NCBI RefSeq assembly: GCF_014645815.1
Contig: NZ_BMML01000017.1
Location: 62,001-126,000, forward strand
Length of the DNA stretch: 64,000 nt
Origin: Streptomyces fuscichromogenes
Lineage (GTDB): Bacteria; Actinomycetota; Actinomycetes; Streptomycetales; Streptomycetaceae
Reading direction: 5' to 3'
In this document: one piece after another, positions 8,591 to 16,779 of the stretch
How the letters are laid out: each line of letters begins with the position of its first letter
Position numbering within the stretch: the stretch's first letter is position 1
Made by a program: the position numbers and the translations under genes
Notes under the pieces: generated by a model
What the model was told of the DNA's origin: nothing
The model's input: the letters and a program-made list of their open reading frames with translations, nothing else
Databases searched by the model: none

Positions 8591-9013
8591 TCAGGCGGTC
8601 GCGAGGGCCACCTCGGTCGCCTTGATCAGCGCCACGACCGGCGCACCGGCCGTCAGGCCGAGGTCGCCGACCGCGTCCCTGGTGATCGCCGCGGTGAGGT
8701 CCTGACCCCCGGCCACGGCGACCTTGACCGTGGCCATCGCCCCGCCGGTGGCCACGTCGCTGACCGTGCCGGGCAGCTGGTTGCGGATGGACACACCCGA
8801 CACGCGGCCGGTGGCGAGCGCGACCTCGGTGGACTTCACCATCGCGCGTACCGCCGAACCCTCGGCGAGCCCCAGCTCCCGGACCGCCTCCAGGGTGATC
8901 GCGGCGGTGAGCTCCTGGCCGCCCTCGATACGGACCTTCACGGTCGCCATCACCTCGCCGGGAGTGACGGCGGTGACGGTGCCGGGGATCTGGTTGCGGA
9001 TGCTCAGGCTCAT
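8591..9013 (-). CDS. Di-Mop molybdate-binding protein (molbindin type)
   Basis: A 140-residue protein made of two tandem Mop/TOBE domains (about 1-68 and 72-140). Each repeats the pattern SIRNQ(I/L)PGTV, VMATVKV or AMATVKV, LTAAIT and VRAMVKSTEVALA or VVALIKATEVALA. Such molbindins bind and buffer molybdate or tungstate oxyanions as oligomers in the cytoplasm. The ATG at 9013 has TGAGGCGG six bases upstream; a GTG at 9028 lacks a ribosome site. No mod transporter or molybdoenzyme gene is beside it, so it is probably a storage or homeostasis protein. It converges with the CtaG-like gene. Confidence 0.88.
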   Translation of the reverse strand: MSLSIRNQIPGTVTAVTPGEVMATVKVRIEGGQELTAAITLEAVRELGLAEGSAVRAMVKSTEVALATGRVSGVSIRNQLPGTVSDVATGGAMATVKVAVAGGQDLTAAITRDAVGDLGLTAGAPVVALIKATEVALATA

Positions 9014-9138
9014 GGCGGACCGCCTCACGTGGAAGGAAAAGGGCTGGATTGTCAGAGTTTGCGTGACTCCCGATCTCCAAGTTAACGGGTCCGGCGGTCA
9101 TGTCGGCGGGGACGCCCCCGCCTGACCGGGTTCGGCCC

Positions 9139-9369
9139 ATGGCGGATGACGAACCCGAGCGCGCGGCGCGCCTGCTGGAAGCCCAGGACAAGGCCGTACG
9201 GCTGTTCACGGAGATCGAGAGGCGCGGGCTCGTGGCGGCCGGCGAGGGGGAGCGGGCGGTCAGCGACCGGATCCGGGACCTGGCGAACGAGATGTTCGGC
9301 CCGGAGCGCACGACCCGGTACCGGCACAAGCGGATCGTGCGCTCCGGGCCGAACACCGTGCTGCCCTGC
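9139..9369 (+). pseudogene. N-terminal relic of an M24-family metallopeptidase gene
   Basis: About 77 codons (MADDEPERAARLLEAQDKAV... to RIVRSGPNTVLPC) match, from memory, the start of the roughly 230-residue Streptomyces M24/Xaa-Pro-peptidase-like proteins. There the text continues past SGPNT into a FADFGP segment and the metal ligands. Here the reading frame runs on into unrelated Arg/Pro/Gly-rich sequence to 9489 and nothing of the catalytic domain remains. Extra residues near FGPERTTRYRHKR coincide with a 21-bp inverted repeat that may have caused a local rearrangement. The identification rests on recalled family sequences. Confidence 0.6.
9293..9355. repeat. 21-bp perfect inverted repeat inside the M24 relic
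   Basis: The left arm at 9293-9313 begins TGTTCGGCCCGGAGCG. The right arm at 9335-9355 is its exact reverse complement. A 21-base loop separates them. Both strands therefore encode a similar peptide (MFGPERT...). Such symmetry inside a former coding sequence suggests templated quasi-palindrome correction or strand switching. Confidence 0.75.
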
Positions 9370-9469
9370 CATCGGCGGCTTCCACGCGGAACCGCTCACC
9401 CTCTCACCGCCCCGCCACCGGGATCCCCCGAGTACGGTCAGCGCCGAACCGGCGGTGGGCCCGGTCGGC

Positions 9470-10003
9470 TCACGCCTGGAACTCGGTGAGATCGATGCCG
9501 TGAACGCGCAGCGGAAAGCCGTGCACCGGATGCGCCGTCTCGCGCTCCGGCACCATGCCGAGCTTGCGGATGACGTTCTCGGAGGCCTGGTCCCCCACCC
9601 GGCTGATGCTGATGACGCGGTCGAGGCCGCGGTCCTGGAGCGCGAACTCCAGCGTGGCATGGGCGGCCTCGGACGCGTATCCCTGCCCCCAGAACTGCGA
9701 GCCGAGCCGCCAGCTGATCGCCACGTCGGGCAGTACCTCCGGCAGGAACTCGGGCACGGACAGACCCGTGAAGCCCGCGAGCTCGCCCGAAGCCAGCAGC
9801 TCGACGGCGAAGAGCCCGAAGCCCTCCTCGTCCCACTCCTCCTCCCACCGCTCGATGGCTTCCGCCGTGTGGTCCAGGTCGCGCACCGAGCCGTCGTCGA
9901 CCCAGCGCATGACCCGGGGGTCCGCGTTGATGTCCGCCATGGGCGCGAGGTCGTCGTCGTGCCAGCGGCGGAGGAGAAGGCGGGGCGTACGGATCTCGGT
10001 CAT
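9470..10003 (-). CDS. GNAT acetyltransferase, RimJ/RimL type
   Basis: A 177-residue protein beginning MTEIRTPRLLLRRWHDDDL, the hallmark N-terminus of RimJ/RimL-like N-acetyltransferases. The later WGQGYASEAAHATLEFAL segment is the acetyl-CoA pyrophosphate loop region, and SENVIRKLGM the C-terminal helix. The ATG at 10003 has AGGA eight bases upstream; an ATG at 10012 is the alternative. It follows the TIM-barrel gene by 28 bp in the same direction and could be the last gene of that operon, but its function gives no clear link. The acceptor substrate is unknown. Confidence 0.8.
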   Translation of the reverse strand: MTEIRTPRLLLRRWHDDDLAPMADINADPRVMRWVDDGSVRDLDHTAEAIERWEEEWDEEGFGLFAVELLASGELAGFTGLSVPEFLPEVLPDVAISWRLGSQFWGQGYASEAAHATLEFALQDRGLDRVISISRVGDQASENVIRKLGMVPERETAHPVHGFPLRVHGIDLTEFQA

Positions 10004-10031
10004 GACGCTCATCCTGCCGAAGGCGACGACC

Positions 10032-10988
10032 TCACCGGTAATCGGCACTCACCCGCGCCGCCGCGTTCAGCGATGCCCGTGCGACGGCTGTCCCCGCGCG
10101 GAGCGCCGCCACCGGGTCGGGCGCCTCGTCGAGTTCGATGAGGACCGTCCCGGCGCCCGGGGTGCGGGACATGGCCCGCGCCCAGCCCTGCCAGTCCACG
10201 GTGCCCTTGCCCAGCTCGGCCATGTACGGCTGCTGCCGGGAGTACACGGTCTCGTCGATGGTGAGGTGCACGTCGATCGGTGCGACCGCGTCCTTCCAGT
10301 GCGCCAGGGCGATGCGCGGTGCGTGGCGGCGGGCCACGGCGACCGGGTCGCCGCCGCCCAGCGCGATATGGCAGGAGTCGGGGCACAGCCAGACGTACTG
10401 CGGGTCGGTGAGGGCCATGAACAGGTCGATGTCCCGCTCGTACCAGAGGGTGCTGTTGGACTCGGTGTGCAGGGCGAGTCTCACACCGTGCCGGGCGACG
10501 GCCTCGCCGACGGCGTGGGCGACGGCGGCCATCTTGTTCATGTAGGCGGCGTCGACGAAGAACGGCGGGCGGGTCCCGAACGTCCTGCGCATGGGGAGCC
10601 CCGCGACGAGGAGGTCGGCCCCGGCCTCGGCGAGGAAGGCCGCGCGGCGCTCCGCGTCGGCGACGATCGCCGGGAGGCCGGCCTCGTCCCGCCAGTCCGG
10701 GGCGTCGCCGTCGGCGACGAAGGCGCTCACCAGGGACAGCCCCCGGGAAGCCAGTTCGCGCCCGAACGCCGCCGCGCTGCCGAACGCGCGCAGGGCCGAG
10801 CCGATGTCGGCGGGCGCGAAGGTCAGCTCGACACCGGTGACGCCGGACTCGGCCAGCGCCTCCATCACCCGCTCCCAGAAGGCCACGGGGTGGGCGAGGG
10901 CCCGGTCGCGGACCGCGTCCGCGGAGTCGAGGCCCCAGAAGTCGGGGTGGTAGAAGGTGATGGCGTCGGTGGCGAAGCGCGGTGTCAC
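10032..10988 (-). CDS. Sugar phosphate isomerase/epimerase-like TIM-barrel protein
   Basis: A 318-residue AP-endonuclease-2-type TIM barrel (xylose isomerase-like superfamily). Likely metal ligands are the Glu of ALHTESNSTLWYERD, the Asp of WLCPDSCHIALGGGDP, the His/Asp of LAHWKD and the Glu of VLIELDEAP. Members isomerise or epimerise keto-sugars, open lactones, or eliminate the aglycone from 3-keto-glycosides (the CarB/DgpB class). The GTG at 10988 overlaps the deaminase stop (GTGA). Lying beside a pyranose-oxidase-like enzyme, a role on an oxidised sugar is the likeliest reading, but the substrate is inferred. Confidence 0.78.
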   Translation of the reverse strand: MTPRFATDAITFYHPDFWGLDSADAVRDRALAHPVAFWERVMEALAESGVTGVELTFAPADIGSALRAFGSAAAFGRELASRGLSLVSAFVADGDAPDWRDEAGLPAIVADAERRAAFLAEAGADLLVAGLPMRRTFGTRPPFFVDAAYMNKMAAVAHAVGEAVARHGVRLALHTESNSTLWYERDIDLFMALTDPQYVWLCPDSCHIALGGGDPVAVARRHAPRIALAHWKDAVAPIDVHLTIDETVYSRQQPYMAELGKGTVDWQGWARAMSRTPGAGTVLIELDEAPDPVAALRAGTAVARASLNAAARVSADYR

Positions 10989-11593
10989 TCGGCACCCCCT
11001 CGGGCGTTGTAGACGTCGACCCCGTCCGCGTCGACGGCCTCCCGGTAGGCACGGAACACCGCCAGCGCCTCGTCGCGGAGCACGTCCCCCACCACCTCGA
11101 TACCGCGGGCCTCGAACTGCTCGGCCCAGTCCGCGCCGAGCGGGCCCTCGTCGAAGGTGGTGATGTCCTCCAGCTCCGGTCCCTCCCCGGCGACCACGAG
11201 CCGGCGCACCCCGGACCACAGAGTGGCGCCGTAACACTGCACGCAGGGACGCCAGTTGACGACCAGTTCATGTGCGGGGACACCCTGGCCGCCGAGGTCC
11301 CAGCCGCCGGTCGCCCGTTGGGCGAGCCCGAGGGCGAGGACTTCGGCGTGGGCGCTGGAGACGCCGGAGGCGAGAACGACGTTCACGCCCACCGAGACGA
11401 CGCGGCCGGTGTCCCGCTCGGCGACGAGCGCCGCGAACGGACCGCCGTTGCCCTCCCGCCAGTTGCGGTCGGCGAGCCGGTGCACGAGCCGCATCCGGTC
11501 CGCCCGGCCGGGGACGACGGCGGGCACGTCGGCCAGTTCGTCGTCGATCCACGGGGGCAGCGAGACCTGGAACTCTCTCACGATGTCGATCAC
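10985..11593 (-). CDS. CDA-fold nucleobase/nucleoside deaminase
   Basis: A 202-residue zinc deaminase. The zinc and proton-shuttle motif HAE is at residues 82-84 (SSAHAEVLALG) and the paired Cys at 117 and 120 (WRPCVQCYGATLWSG). These place it with guanine, cytosine or tRNA-adenosine deaminase-like enzymes. The substrate cannot be read from the motifs. The GTG at 11593 has GAAGGA six bases upstream and overlaps the end of the oxidase gene by four bases; the stop overlaps the next start. Its presence between a sugar oxidase and a sugar isomerase suggests that the imported compound carries an amino-heterocycle. Confidence 0.82.
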   Translation of the reverse strand: MIDIVREFQVSLPPWIDDELADVPAVVPGRADRMRLVHRLADRNWREGNGGPFAALVAERDTGRVVSVGVNVVLASGVSSAHAEVLALGLAQRATGGWDLGGQGVPAHELVVNWRPCVQCYGATLWSGVRRLVVAGEGPELEDITTFDEGPLGADWAEQFEARGIEVVGDVLRDEALAVFRAYREAVDADGVDVYNARGGAE

Positions 11594-13200
11594 GCGAAGT
11601 CCTTCTGTCGGGGGGAGTCGAGTGCGGCCTCTGACCGGCGCGCGGCCTGAGGGGTCCTGGTGGTCCTGGTGGTCCTGGTGGTCCGAGCGGTGACGGCTCG
11701 GGCGGCCCGTACGGCGGTGATCGCGCCGGTCAGGGTGACGTTCGCGGCCATCGCGGTGGGGATCACGCCGTTGCCGGCGAGGTACAGGTTGTCGTGGCCC
11801 CACACCCTGCCGTCCGGGTCGCACACGCTGGTGCCGTCGTCGACGGAACCGCAGCGGACGGTGCCGGTCAGATGCAGGGAGGAGCCCGCCGGCAGCAGTG
11901 CGCTCTCGGTCTCCGGATCGAAGGGGCCGAACTCCTCGGCCAGCGACCGGACTTCGTCCAGCGCCCGGTCGACCAGCAGGCGATCGGCGGTGGCGGCGGT
12001 GAACTCGACGCCGATCCGGGGCAGGCCGGCCAGGTCCGTGTCCGACTCGGAGAACACCAGCCGGTTCTCCGGACGTGACTCGAACGGGACGTACAGCGAG
12101 ATGCCGACCGAGTGGGCCAGCGGACGGCCGGCCTCGTCGATGTACGTCCGGTTCATGATCTGGCCGTGGAACGGCTGCGCGGTGCCGTTGTGCGGCAGCC
12201 ACAGGGAGTCGGTGCTGAACTCGCCGGGGCGCGGCAGCGGGAGCGCGTCGAGGCCGGTGCCGAACCGGTCGAGGTCGAGCAGCACCTGGGCGGTGACGAA
12301 GGCGTGCTCGTTGAGCCGGCGGCCCAGGGCCTCCGGGCGGACGCCCGAGGCGAACAGCAGCTGCGGGGTGCGCAGCGCGTCGGCGCACACCACGACGGCG
12401 TCGGCGTGCACGTCGCGCTCGCTGCCGTCGCCGACCCGGCGCAGCCGGGCACCCGTGACCCGAGCGCCCGCGACCGGGCCGTTCGTGATGAGGAGTCGGG
12501 TGACGAGTGTGCCGGTGACAAGGGTGAAGGCGGGGTCGTCGGCCCCGGCGATCGCCGGGAAGATCGTCCCGGGTGCCGTGCGCGGCATGGGCCCGGCGGC
12601 CGTCGGCGTGACCGCCATGGGCATCGGCTGCGGGCGCCGGTCGGCGGGCCCGATGCCGTCGTAGCGGCGGCGCAGCACGTCGAGGACCAGGTGCCCGATC
12701 GCGGTCGGGCCGATCGCGGCCGGTGTCACCGCCAGCAGCCGCCGAGCGGTGGCGAGGTCCTCGGCCCAGCCGGCCGGGTCGCCGAAGTCGAACACCTCGT
12801 GCCCGGCCGGCCAGGGCGTCGCGGCCGTCCAGTGCACGCCCATGCCCCCCGCGTTCCAGGCGAGCGCCGCCTGCGGCATGGCCTCGGCGTCCTCCCCGAA
12901 GGCGAGCGCGTGGTACATGCCGGGCGGCAGGGCGGCGAGGCTGCCGGGGGCCTCGCGCACCACCTCGGCTCCCGTGTACATGCCCTGGATGCCGGTGGCG
13001 ACCCGTTCGTTGTAGCGGGCCCACAGGGCGGGGTCGTCGAGGTCGTGCAGGTGCCGGCCGGGGGCGTCGCCGATCGGGGTGCCGGCGTCCACCATGGTGA
13101 TCCGCAGCGCCGGATCGGACTCGCGCAGCAGCCGGGCCACGACGGCGCCCATGATGCCGCTGCCCACGATCAGGACATGGCTGTGGGGGGTGTCGGTCAC
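11590..13200 (-). CDS. GMC flavoenzyme resembling pyranose 2-oxidase / glycoside 3-oxidase
   Basis: A 536-residue FAD enzyme. The Rossmann motif GSGIMG is at residues 13-18. AGGMGVHWTAATP near 118-128 matches the fungal pyranose-oxidase segment whose His carries covalent FAD (His123 here). His443 (SSLHLTGT) and Asn487 (IPTAMAANVTLTG) stand where the catalytic His/Asn pair of pyranose oxidase lies, 44 residues apart versus 45. Bacterial relatives include FAD-dependent C-glycoside 3-oxidases. It probably oxidises a secondary hydroxyl of a sugar ring. The GTG at 13200 has GGAG five to six bases upstream; a GTG at 13239 is less likely. The C-terminal TARTTRTTRTTRT tail comes from a 9-bp tandem repeat. 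Confidence 0.82.
   Translation of the reverse strand: MTDTPHSHVLIVGSGIMGAVVARLLRESDPALRITMVDAGTPIGDAPGRHLHDLDDPALWARYNERVATGIQGMYTGAEVVREAPGSLAALPPGMYHALAFGEDAEAMPQAALAWNAGGMGVHWTAATPWPAGHEVFDFGDPAGWAEDLATARRLLAVTPAAIGPTAIGHLVLDVLRRRYDGIGPADRRPQPMPMAVTPTAAGPMPRTAPGTIFPAIAGADDPAFTLVTGTLVTRLLITNGPVAGARVTGARLRRVGDGSERDVHADAVVVCADALRTPQLLFASGVRPEALGRRLNEHAFVTAQVLLDLDRFGTGLDALPLPRPGEFSTDSLWLPHNGTAQPFHGQIMNRTYIDEAGRPLAHSVGISLYVPFESRPENRLVFSESDTDLAGLPRIGVEFTAATADRLLVDRALDEVRSLAEEFGPFDPETESALLPAGSSLHLTGTVRCGSVDDGTSVCDPDGRVWGHDNLYLAGNGVIPTAMAANVTLTGAITAVRAARAVTARTTRTTRTTRTPQAARRSEAALDSPRQKDFA
11653..11684. repeat. 9-bp tandem repeat, about 3.5 copies
   Basis: The unit GGTCCTGGT is repeated without errors inside the 3' end of the oxidase gene. 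It encodes a repeated Thr-Thr-Arg tail after the folded domain and keeps the frame, so its copy number may vary without harm to the enzyme. Confidence 0.85.
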
Positions 13201-13235
13201 AGAGACTCCGTAGGTCGGTGGCGTGGGGGAGGGGA

Positions 13236-14375
13236 TCACAGGCTCGGTACGAGCGGCCCGAACAGCTCGGTGTCCATGCGGTCGAGGGCCAGCTTGACGG
13301 CGCCGACGAGGGCGGCGTCGCGGCCCAGGCCGGTGGCCCGCAGCTCGACCGCGGGGGTGCGGGCGGCGCGCAGCGCCTCGCGGACCCGGGGCAGCAGCAC
13401 GTCGGCCGCGTCCTCCAGACCACCGCCCAGCACGATCAGGGAGGGGGCGACGGTCCAGGACAGGGTGGTGAGGATCGAGGCGATGTTCGCCACGAGTTCG
13501 TCGACCTCCGCGAGTGCGCCCGCCTCGCCCGCCCGCGCGGCGGCGACACGGTCCAGCGCGATGCTCCGGCGGGCCGGTTCCGGCGAGGTCAGCCAGGAGA
13601 CCGGCCGGTGCGCGACCGAGTCCGTCGGCATGGACGCGGCCTCGACGATCTCACCGGCCGCGCCGTCGAGTCCCCGGTGCACCGCGCCCCGGATGAGGAT
13701 GCCGAGGCCGGTCCGGTTGCCGAGCACCGCCCAGACGACGTTCTCGTGATCGACCGCCACGCCGCGCCAACGCTCTGCCAGCGCACCGAGGTTGGAGTCG
13801 TTGTCCGCGAACCAGGGCATCCGGAGGCGGCCGGTGAGCTCGGTGGGCAGGTCCACGCCCTCCCACCGGGTGGTGTGCACGAGCCGCCGCACCACTCCGT
13901 CGTCGTCGATCGCGCCGCCGGCGGCGAGCGCGCCGGCCCGCAGCCGCTCCGGTGACCCGCCCGCGTCCGCCAGCGCCTCCCGCACCAGCGTCGCCACGTC
14001 GTCGAGCGAGGCCTGCGGGTCCAGGTAGCGGCGCAGTGGCCGGTGGGCGCGGCCGAGTATCCGGCCGCGTACGTCGGCGACGACCGCGGACGCGTCCTCC
14101 GTGGTGATCCGCGCGGCCGCCAGCAGGGCGTGCTCGGCCCGCAGTTCGTACCGCCGGGCCGGGCGGCCGGCACAGCCCCGGGTGGGCACCCGGTCCAGCT
14201 CCGTCACCCACCCGGCCGCCAGGAGGGAGTCCAGGATCAGCTCGATGGTGCGCCGGGACAGCGTCGTGCGCCCGGCGAGGGCGGTCAGCGTCGTCGGCTC
14301 GGCCGACACCGCCAACGCCCGCAGGATCACCGAGGTGTTGACCCGGCGTACGGCGCTCTGGTTCATCCCGGCCAT
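13236..14375 (-). CDS. ROK-family transcriptional regulator
   Basis: A 379-residue protein. Residues about 1-75 are a winged HTH (NQSAVRRVNTSVILRAL, then TLSRRTIELILDSLLAAGWV). The ROK sugar-kinase-like domain follows, with LAAGGAIDDDGVVRR, the glucose-site-like WFADNDSNLGALAE, GNRTGLGILI and the phosphate motif VLGGGLEDA. The zinc motif CxCGxxGC usual after GEI in ROK proteins is missing (GEIVEAASMPTDSV), so the repressor is atypical. The ATG at 14375 has GGAGG seven bases upstream and overlaps the esterase stop (ATGA). It sits inside the sugar importer operon and probably controls it in response to the imported sugar. Confidence 0.85.
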   Translation of the reverse strand: MAGMNQSAVRRVNTSVILRALAVSAEPTTLTALAGRTTLSRRTIELILDSLLAAGWVTELDRVPTRGCAGRPARRYELRAEHALLAAARITTEDASAVVADVRGRILGRAHRPLRRYLDPQASLDDVATLVREALADAGGSPERLRAGALAAGGAIDDDGVVRRLVHTTRWEGVDLPTELTGRLRMPWFADNDSNLGALAERWRGVAVDHENVVWAVLGNRTGLGILIRGAVHRGLDGAAGEIVEAASMPTDSVAHRPVSWLTSPEPARRSIALDRVAAARAGEAGALAEVDELVANIASILTTLSWTVAPSLIVLGGGLEDAADVLLPRVREALRAARTPAVELRATGLGRDAALVGAVKLALDRMDTELFGPLVPSL

Positions 14376-15895
14376 CAGCAGGCCTCCGCGCTCGACCGGA
14401 CCACGGGGTCGTACCCGCCTGTGGTGTCGGCGGCGGGCACGGCGCCGGGGCGGCCGTACTCGCGCACCGGATCGCCGGGACCGCCGGTCGCCGGCGCCCA
14501 GGACGGCGGCCGTCCGTGCACGAAGCCGACGAGGTCGGCGTGCATCAGCGCGGCCAACTCCGCGGGCGGACACGGGCCGAGGGCCTCCCGGACGCCCGGT
14601 GCGTCGAGGAGGTCGTAGAAGAACGGGAGGTCGACGCAGTGCGTGGCGCCGCCGGTGACGGGCGAGGGCCATTCGAAGGAGTACAGCCAGGTGCCCGCGC
14701 CGGCCTTCCGCCGGGAATGCGCCACGCGCGGGCAGGCGGACCGGAAGAGGACGTCGGTGACCCGGGTGCCGGCGGCACGGGCCGACCTCGCCGCCGTGTC
14801 CGCGCCGCGCGTGAACTCTGCTGCCGGTCGGCCCTCGTTGCCGTTGTCGCCGCCGAACTCGTCACCGTCGTAACGGCCGTGGAACCCACCGACGCCACCG
14901 CCCTCGCGACCGCAGAGCCCGTCGCCGTCGGCGCTGCCGTCCCGGCCGTCGAACTCCCCGTCTCCATCCCCGTCCCCGTCCCCGTCCCCGCCGCCGTCGA
15001 ACTCGTCGCCGGTCGACCCCAGCAGCACCGGTGTTCCGAGGCCGTGCCCGGTCAGCCCTTCGGCGATGCTCACCGGCAGGATGTCGTCACCCGTGACCGG
15101 TCCGAGCACCAGCGTTTCCCCGCCTCGCAAATCCCTTACCGCCTCTTGTAGTCGGTCCATGGCGACGCCGCCGAACCCCTCCCGCGTCGGCGGCACGGCC
15201 AGCCGTCTCCCCAGCCGTCCGAGGAAGCCGCGGGCGGTGTCCCGCCGCACCTCGAAGAGGCCGCCGGAGATGCTCACCGCCTGCTGGAAGCGGCCCTCGG
15301 CGGCCGGCGACGACAGCAGCGCCAGCACCGCCGCGCCCCCGGCCGACTGCCCGGCGAGGGTGACCCGTCCAGGATCACCGCCGAACGCGGCGATGTTCTC
15401 CCGTACCCAGTCGAGCGCCAGCAGCACGTCGCGCAGCCCGAGATTGGCCGGTACTCCGTCCAGCGGCGCGAACCCGTCCACGCCCAGCCGGTAGCCGACC
15501 GTCACGGTGACGACCCCGTCGCGGGCGAAGGAGCGCCCGTCGTACCAGGGGCTCGCCGGGCTCCCGGCCAGGAAGCCGCCGCCGTGGATCCACACCAGGA
15601 CCGGGCAGCGGTCGGCGTCGGCCGGGGCGACGACGCTCAGGTTCAGCACGTCCTCGCCGGGCACGGACGGCTCCGGGATCGTGGTCGTCGTGAACAGCGG
15701 CACCTGCTGCGCGGTGGCGCCGTGCCGGGACGCGTCGTACGGCTCGGTGAACCGGCCGCGGGGGACCGGCGCCGCGAACCGCCGTACCCCGAAGGGGGCT
15801 TCGGCGTACGGGATGCCGAGGAAGCGCCGTACCCGGCCCGTTCGGCGGCCGACGACCGTGCCCGCGGGCGTCCGCACCACATCTCCGGCGGTCAC
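14375..15895 (-). CDS. Type B carboxylesterase with an acidic Asp-Gly-rich insert
   Basis: A 506-residue alpha/beta-hydrolase. The N-terminal RRFLGIPYAEAPFGVRRFA, the oxyanion motif WIHGGGFLAG, the nucleophile elbow LAGQSAGGAAV and the late His in GATHCVDLPFFYD identify the carboxylesterase family. No signal peptide is present, so it should act in the cytoplasm on an imported ester. Between LLGSTGDEF and the next conserved block lies an unusual 60-70-residue Gly/Asp-rich segment with GDGDGDGDGDGE, produced by a 6-bp repeat at about 14962-14996. The GTG at 15895 overlaps the upstream permease stop. Confidence 0.85.
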   Translation of the reverse strand: MTAGDVVRTPAGTVVGRRTGRVRRFLGIPYAEAPFGVRRFAAPVPRGRFTEPYDASRHGATAQQVPLFTTTTIPEPSVPGEDVLNLSVVAPADADRCPVLVWIHGGGFLAGSPASPWYDGRSFARDGVVTVTVGYRLGVDGFAPLDGVPANLGLRDVLLALDWVRENIAAFGGDPGRVTLAGQSAGGAAVLALLSSPAAEGRFQQAVSISGGLFEVRRDTARGFLGRLGRRLAVPPTREGFGGVAMDRLQEAVRDLRGGETLVLGPVTGDDILPVSIAEGLTGHGLGTPVLLGSTGDEFDGGGDGDGDGDGDGEFDGRDGSADGDGLCGREGGGVGGFHGRYDGDEFGGDNGNEGRPAAEFTRGADTAARSARAAGTRVTDVLFRSACPRVAHSRRKAGAGTWLYSFEWPSPVTGGATHCVDLPFFYDLLDAPGVREALGPCPPAELAALMHADLVGFVHGRPPSWAPATGGPGDPVREYGRPGAVPAADTTGGYDPVVRSSAEAC

Positions 15896-16779
15896 CGCAT
15901 CCCCGTCCCGGCGACACCCTGCACGAAGTACCGCTGCAGGCACAGGAAGAGGACCAGCACGGGCAGCATCACCACGATCGATCCGGCGAGCATCAGGCCG
16001 TAGTCGGTGACATGCGCGGCCGCCTGGCTGGTGGCGGCCAGGCCCACCGGGAGCGTGTACGTCGACATGCTCTGGGCGACGACGAGCGGCCAGATGAAGT
16101 TGTTCCACGAGTACAGGAACGACATGATCGTGATCGTCGCGACCGCGGGTCCGGCCAGTGGCAGGAAGATCCGGAAGAAGATCCGGAACTCGCCCGCCCC
16201 GTCGATCCGGGCGGCCTCCAGCAGTTCGTCGGGGACGGACACCGCGTACTGGCGCATGATGAACACCGACAGCGGCAGCGCCAGGGACGGCAGCGCGATC
16301 CCGGTCAGGGTGTCGGCGAGACCCAGGTCGACGGTGATCACGAACTGGGTGATGAACACCGAGGTGACCGGCACCATCAGCGCGGCCATGACCGCGCCGA
16401 ACGCGAGTCTCCTGCCCGCGAACTCCAGTTTGGCCAGGGCGTATCCGGCGGCCGACGCGGCGATCACGTTGCCCGCGACCGTCATGACCGCGACGGCCAC
16501 GCTGTTGGCCAGGAACCGGCCGAAGCCCTGCGTCCGGAACAGCCGGGTGAAGTTGTCCAGGGTGACATGGTGCGGCAGCCACGCACCGGGGTCGGAGCGG
16601 ATCTCGTCGAGGCTGCGCAGCGAGCCGCCGGCCACCCACACGAACGGCAGCAGGGTGAGCAGGGCGCACAGCACCAGCGCGCCGTACAGCAGCGGTTGGG
16701 AGAGGGACCGGCGGCGTACGGAGATCCGGTCGTCGTCGGCGGCGGGTTCGGCGTTCTGGTACGCGGCTACGGCGGTCAT
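15892..16779 (-). CDS. MalG-type carbohydrate ABC transporter permease
   Basis: The 295-residue inner-membrane permease has six predicted helices. The ATPase-docking loop is EAARIDGAGEFRIFFRIFLP near residue 200, and it ends with the usual short C-terminal FVQGVAGTGMR. With the preceding MalF-type protein it forms the channel of a CUT1-class sugar importer. ATGA overlaps the malF-like stop. As is common in Streptomyces, no dedicated ATPase gene is present; a shared MsiK-like ATPase probably energises it. Confidence 0.88.
   Translation of the reverse strand: MTAVAAYQNAEPAADDDRISVRRRSLSQPLLYGALVLCALLTLLPFVWVAGGSLRSLDEIRSDPGAWLPHHVTLDNFTRLFRTQGFGRFLANSVAVAVMTVAGNVIAASAAGYALAKLEFAGRRLAFGAVMAALMVPVTSVFITQFVITVDLGLADTLTGIALPSLALPLSVFIMRQYAVSVPDELLEAARIDGAGEFRIFFRIFLPLAGPAVATITIMSFLYSWNNFIWPLVVAQSMSTYTLPVGLAATSQAAAHVTDYGLMLAGSIVVMLPVLVLFLCLQRYFVQGVAGTGMR

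Noticed and set aside
10138..10953. Plus-strand frames opposite the TIM-barrel gene
   Set aside because: The minus strand carries clear metal-site motifs and overlapping starts; the plus frames have neither.
11653..11684. 9-bp tandem repeat as a CRISPR or regulatory repeat
   Set aside because: The units are only nine bases, contiguous without spacers and inside a coding region.
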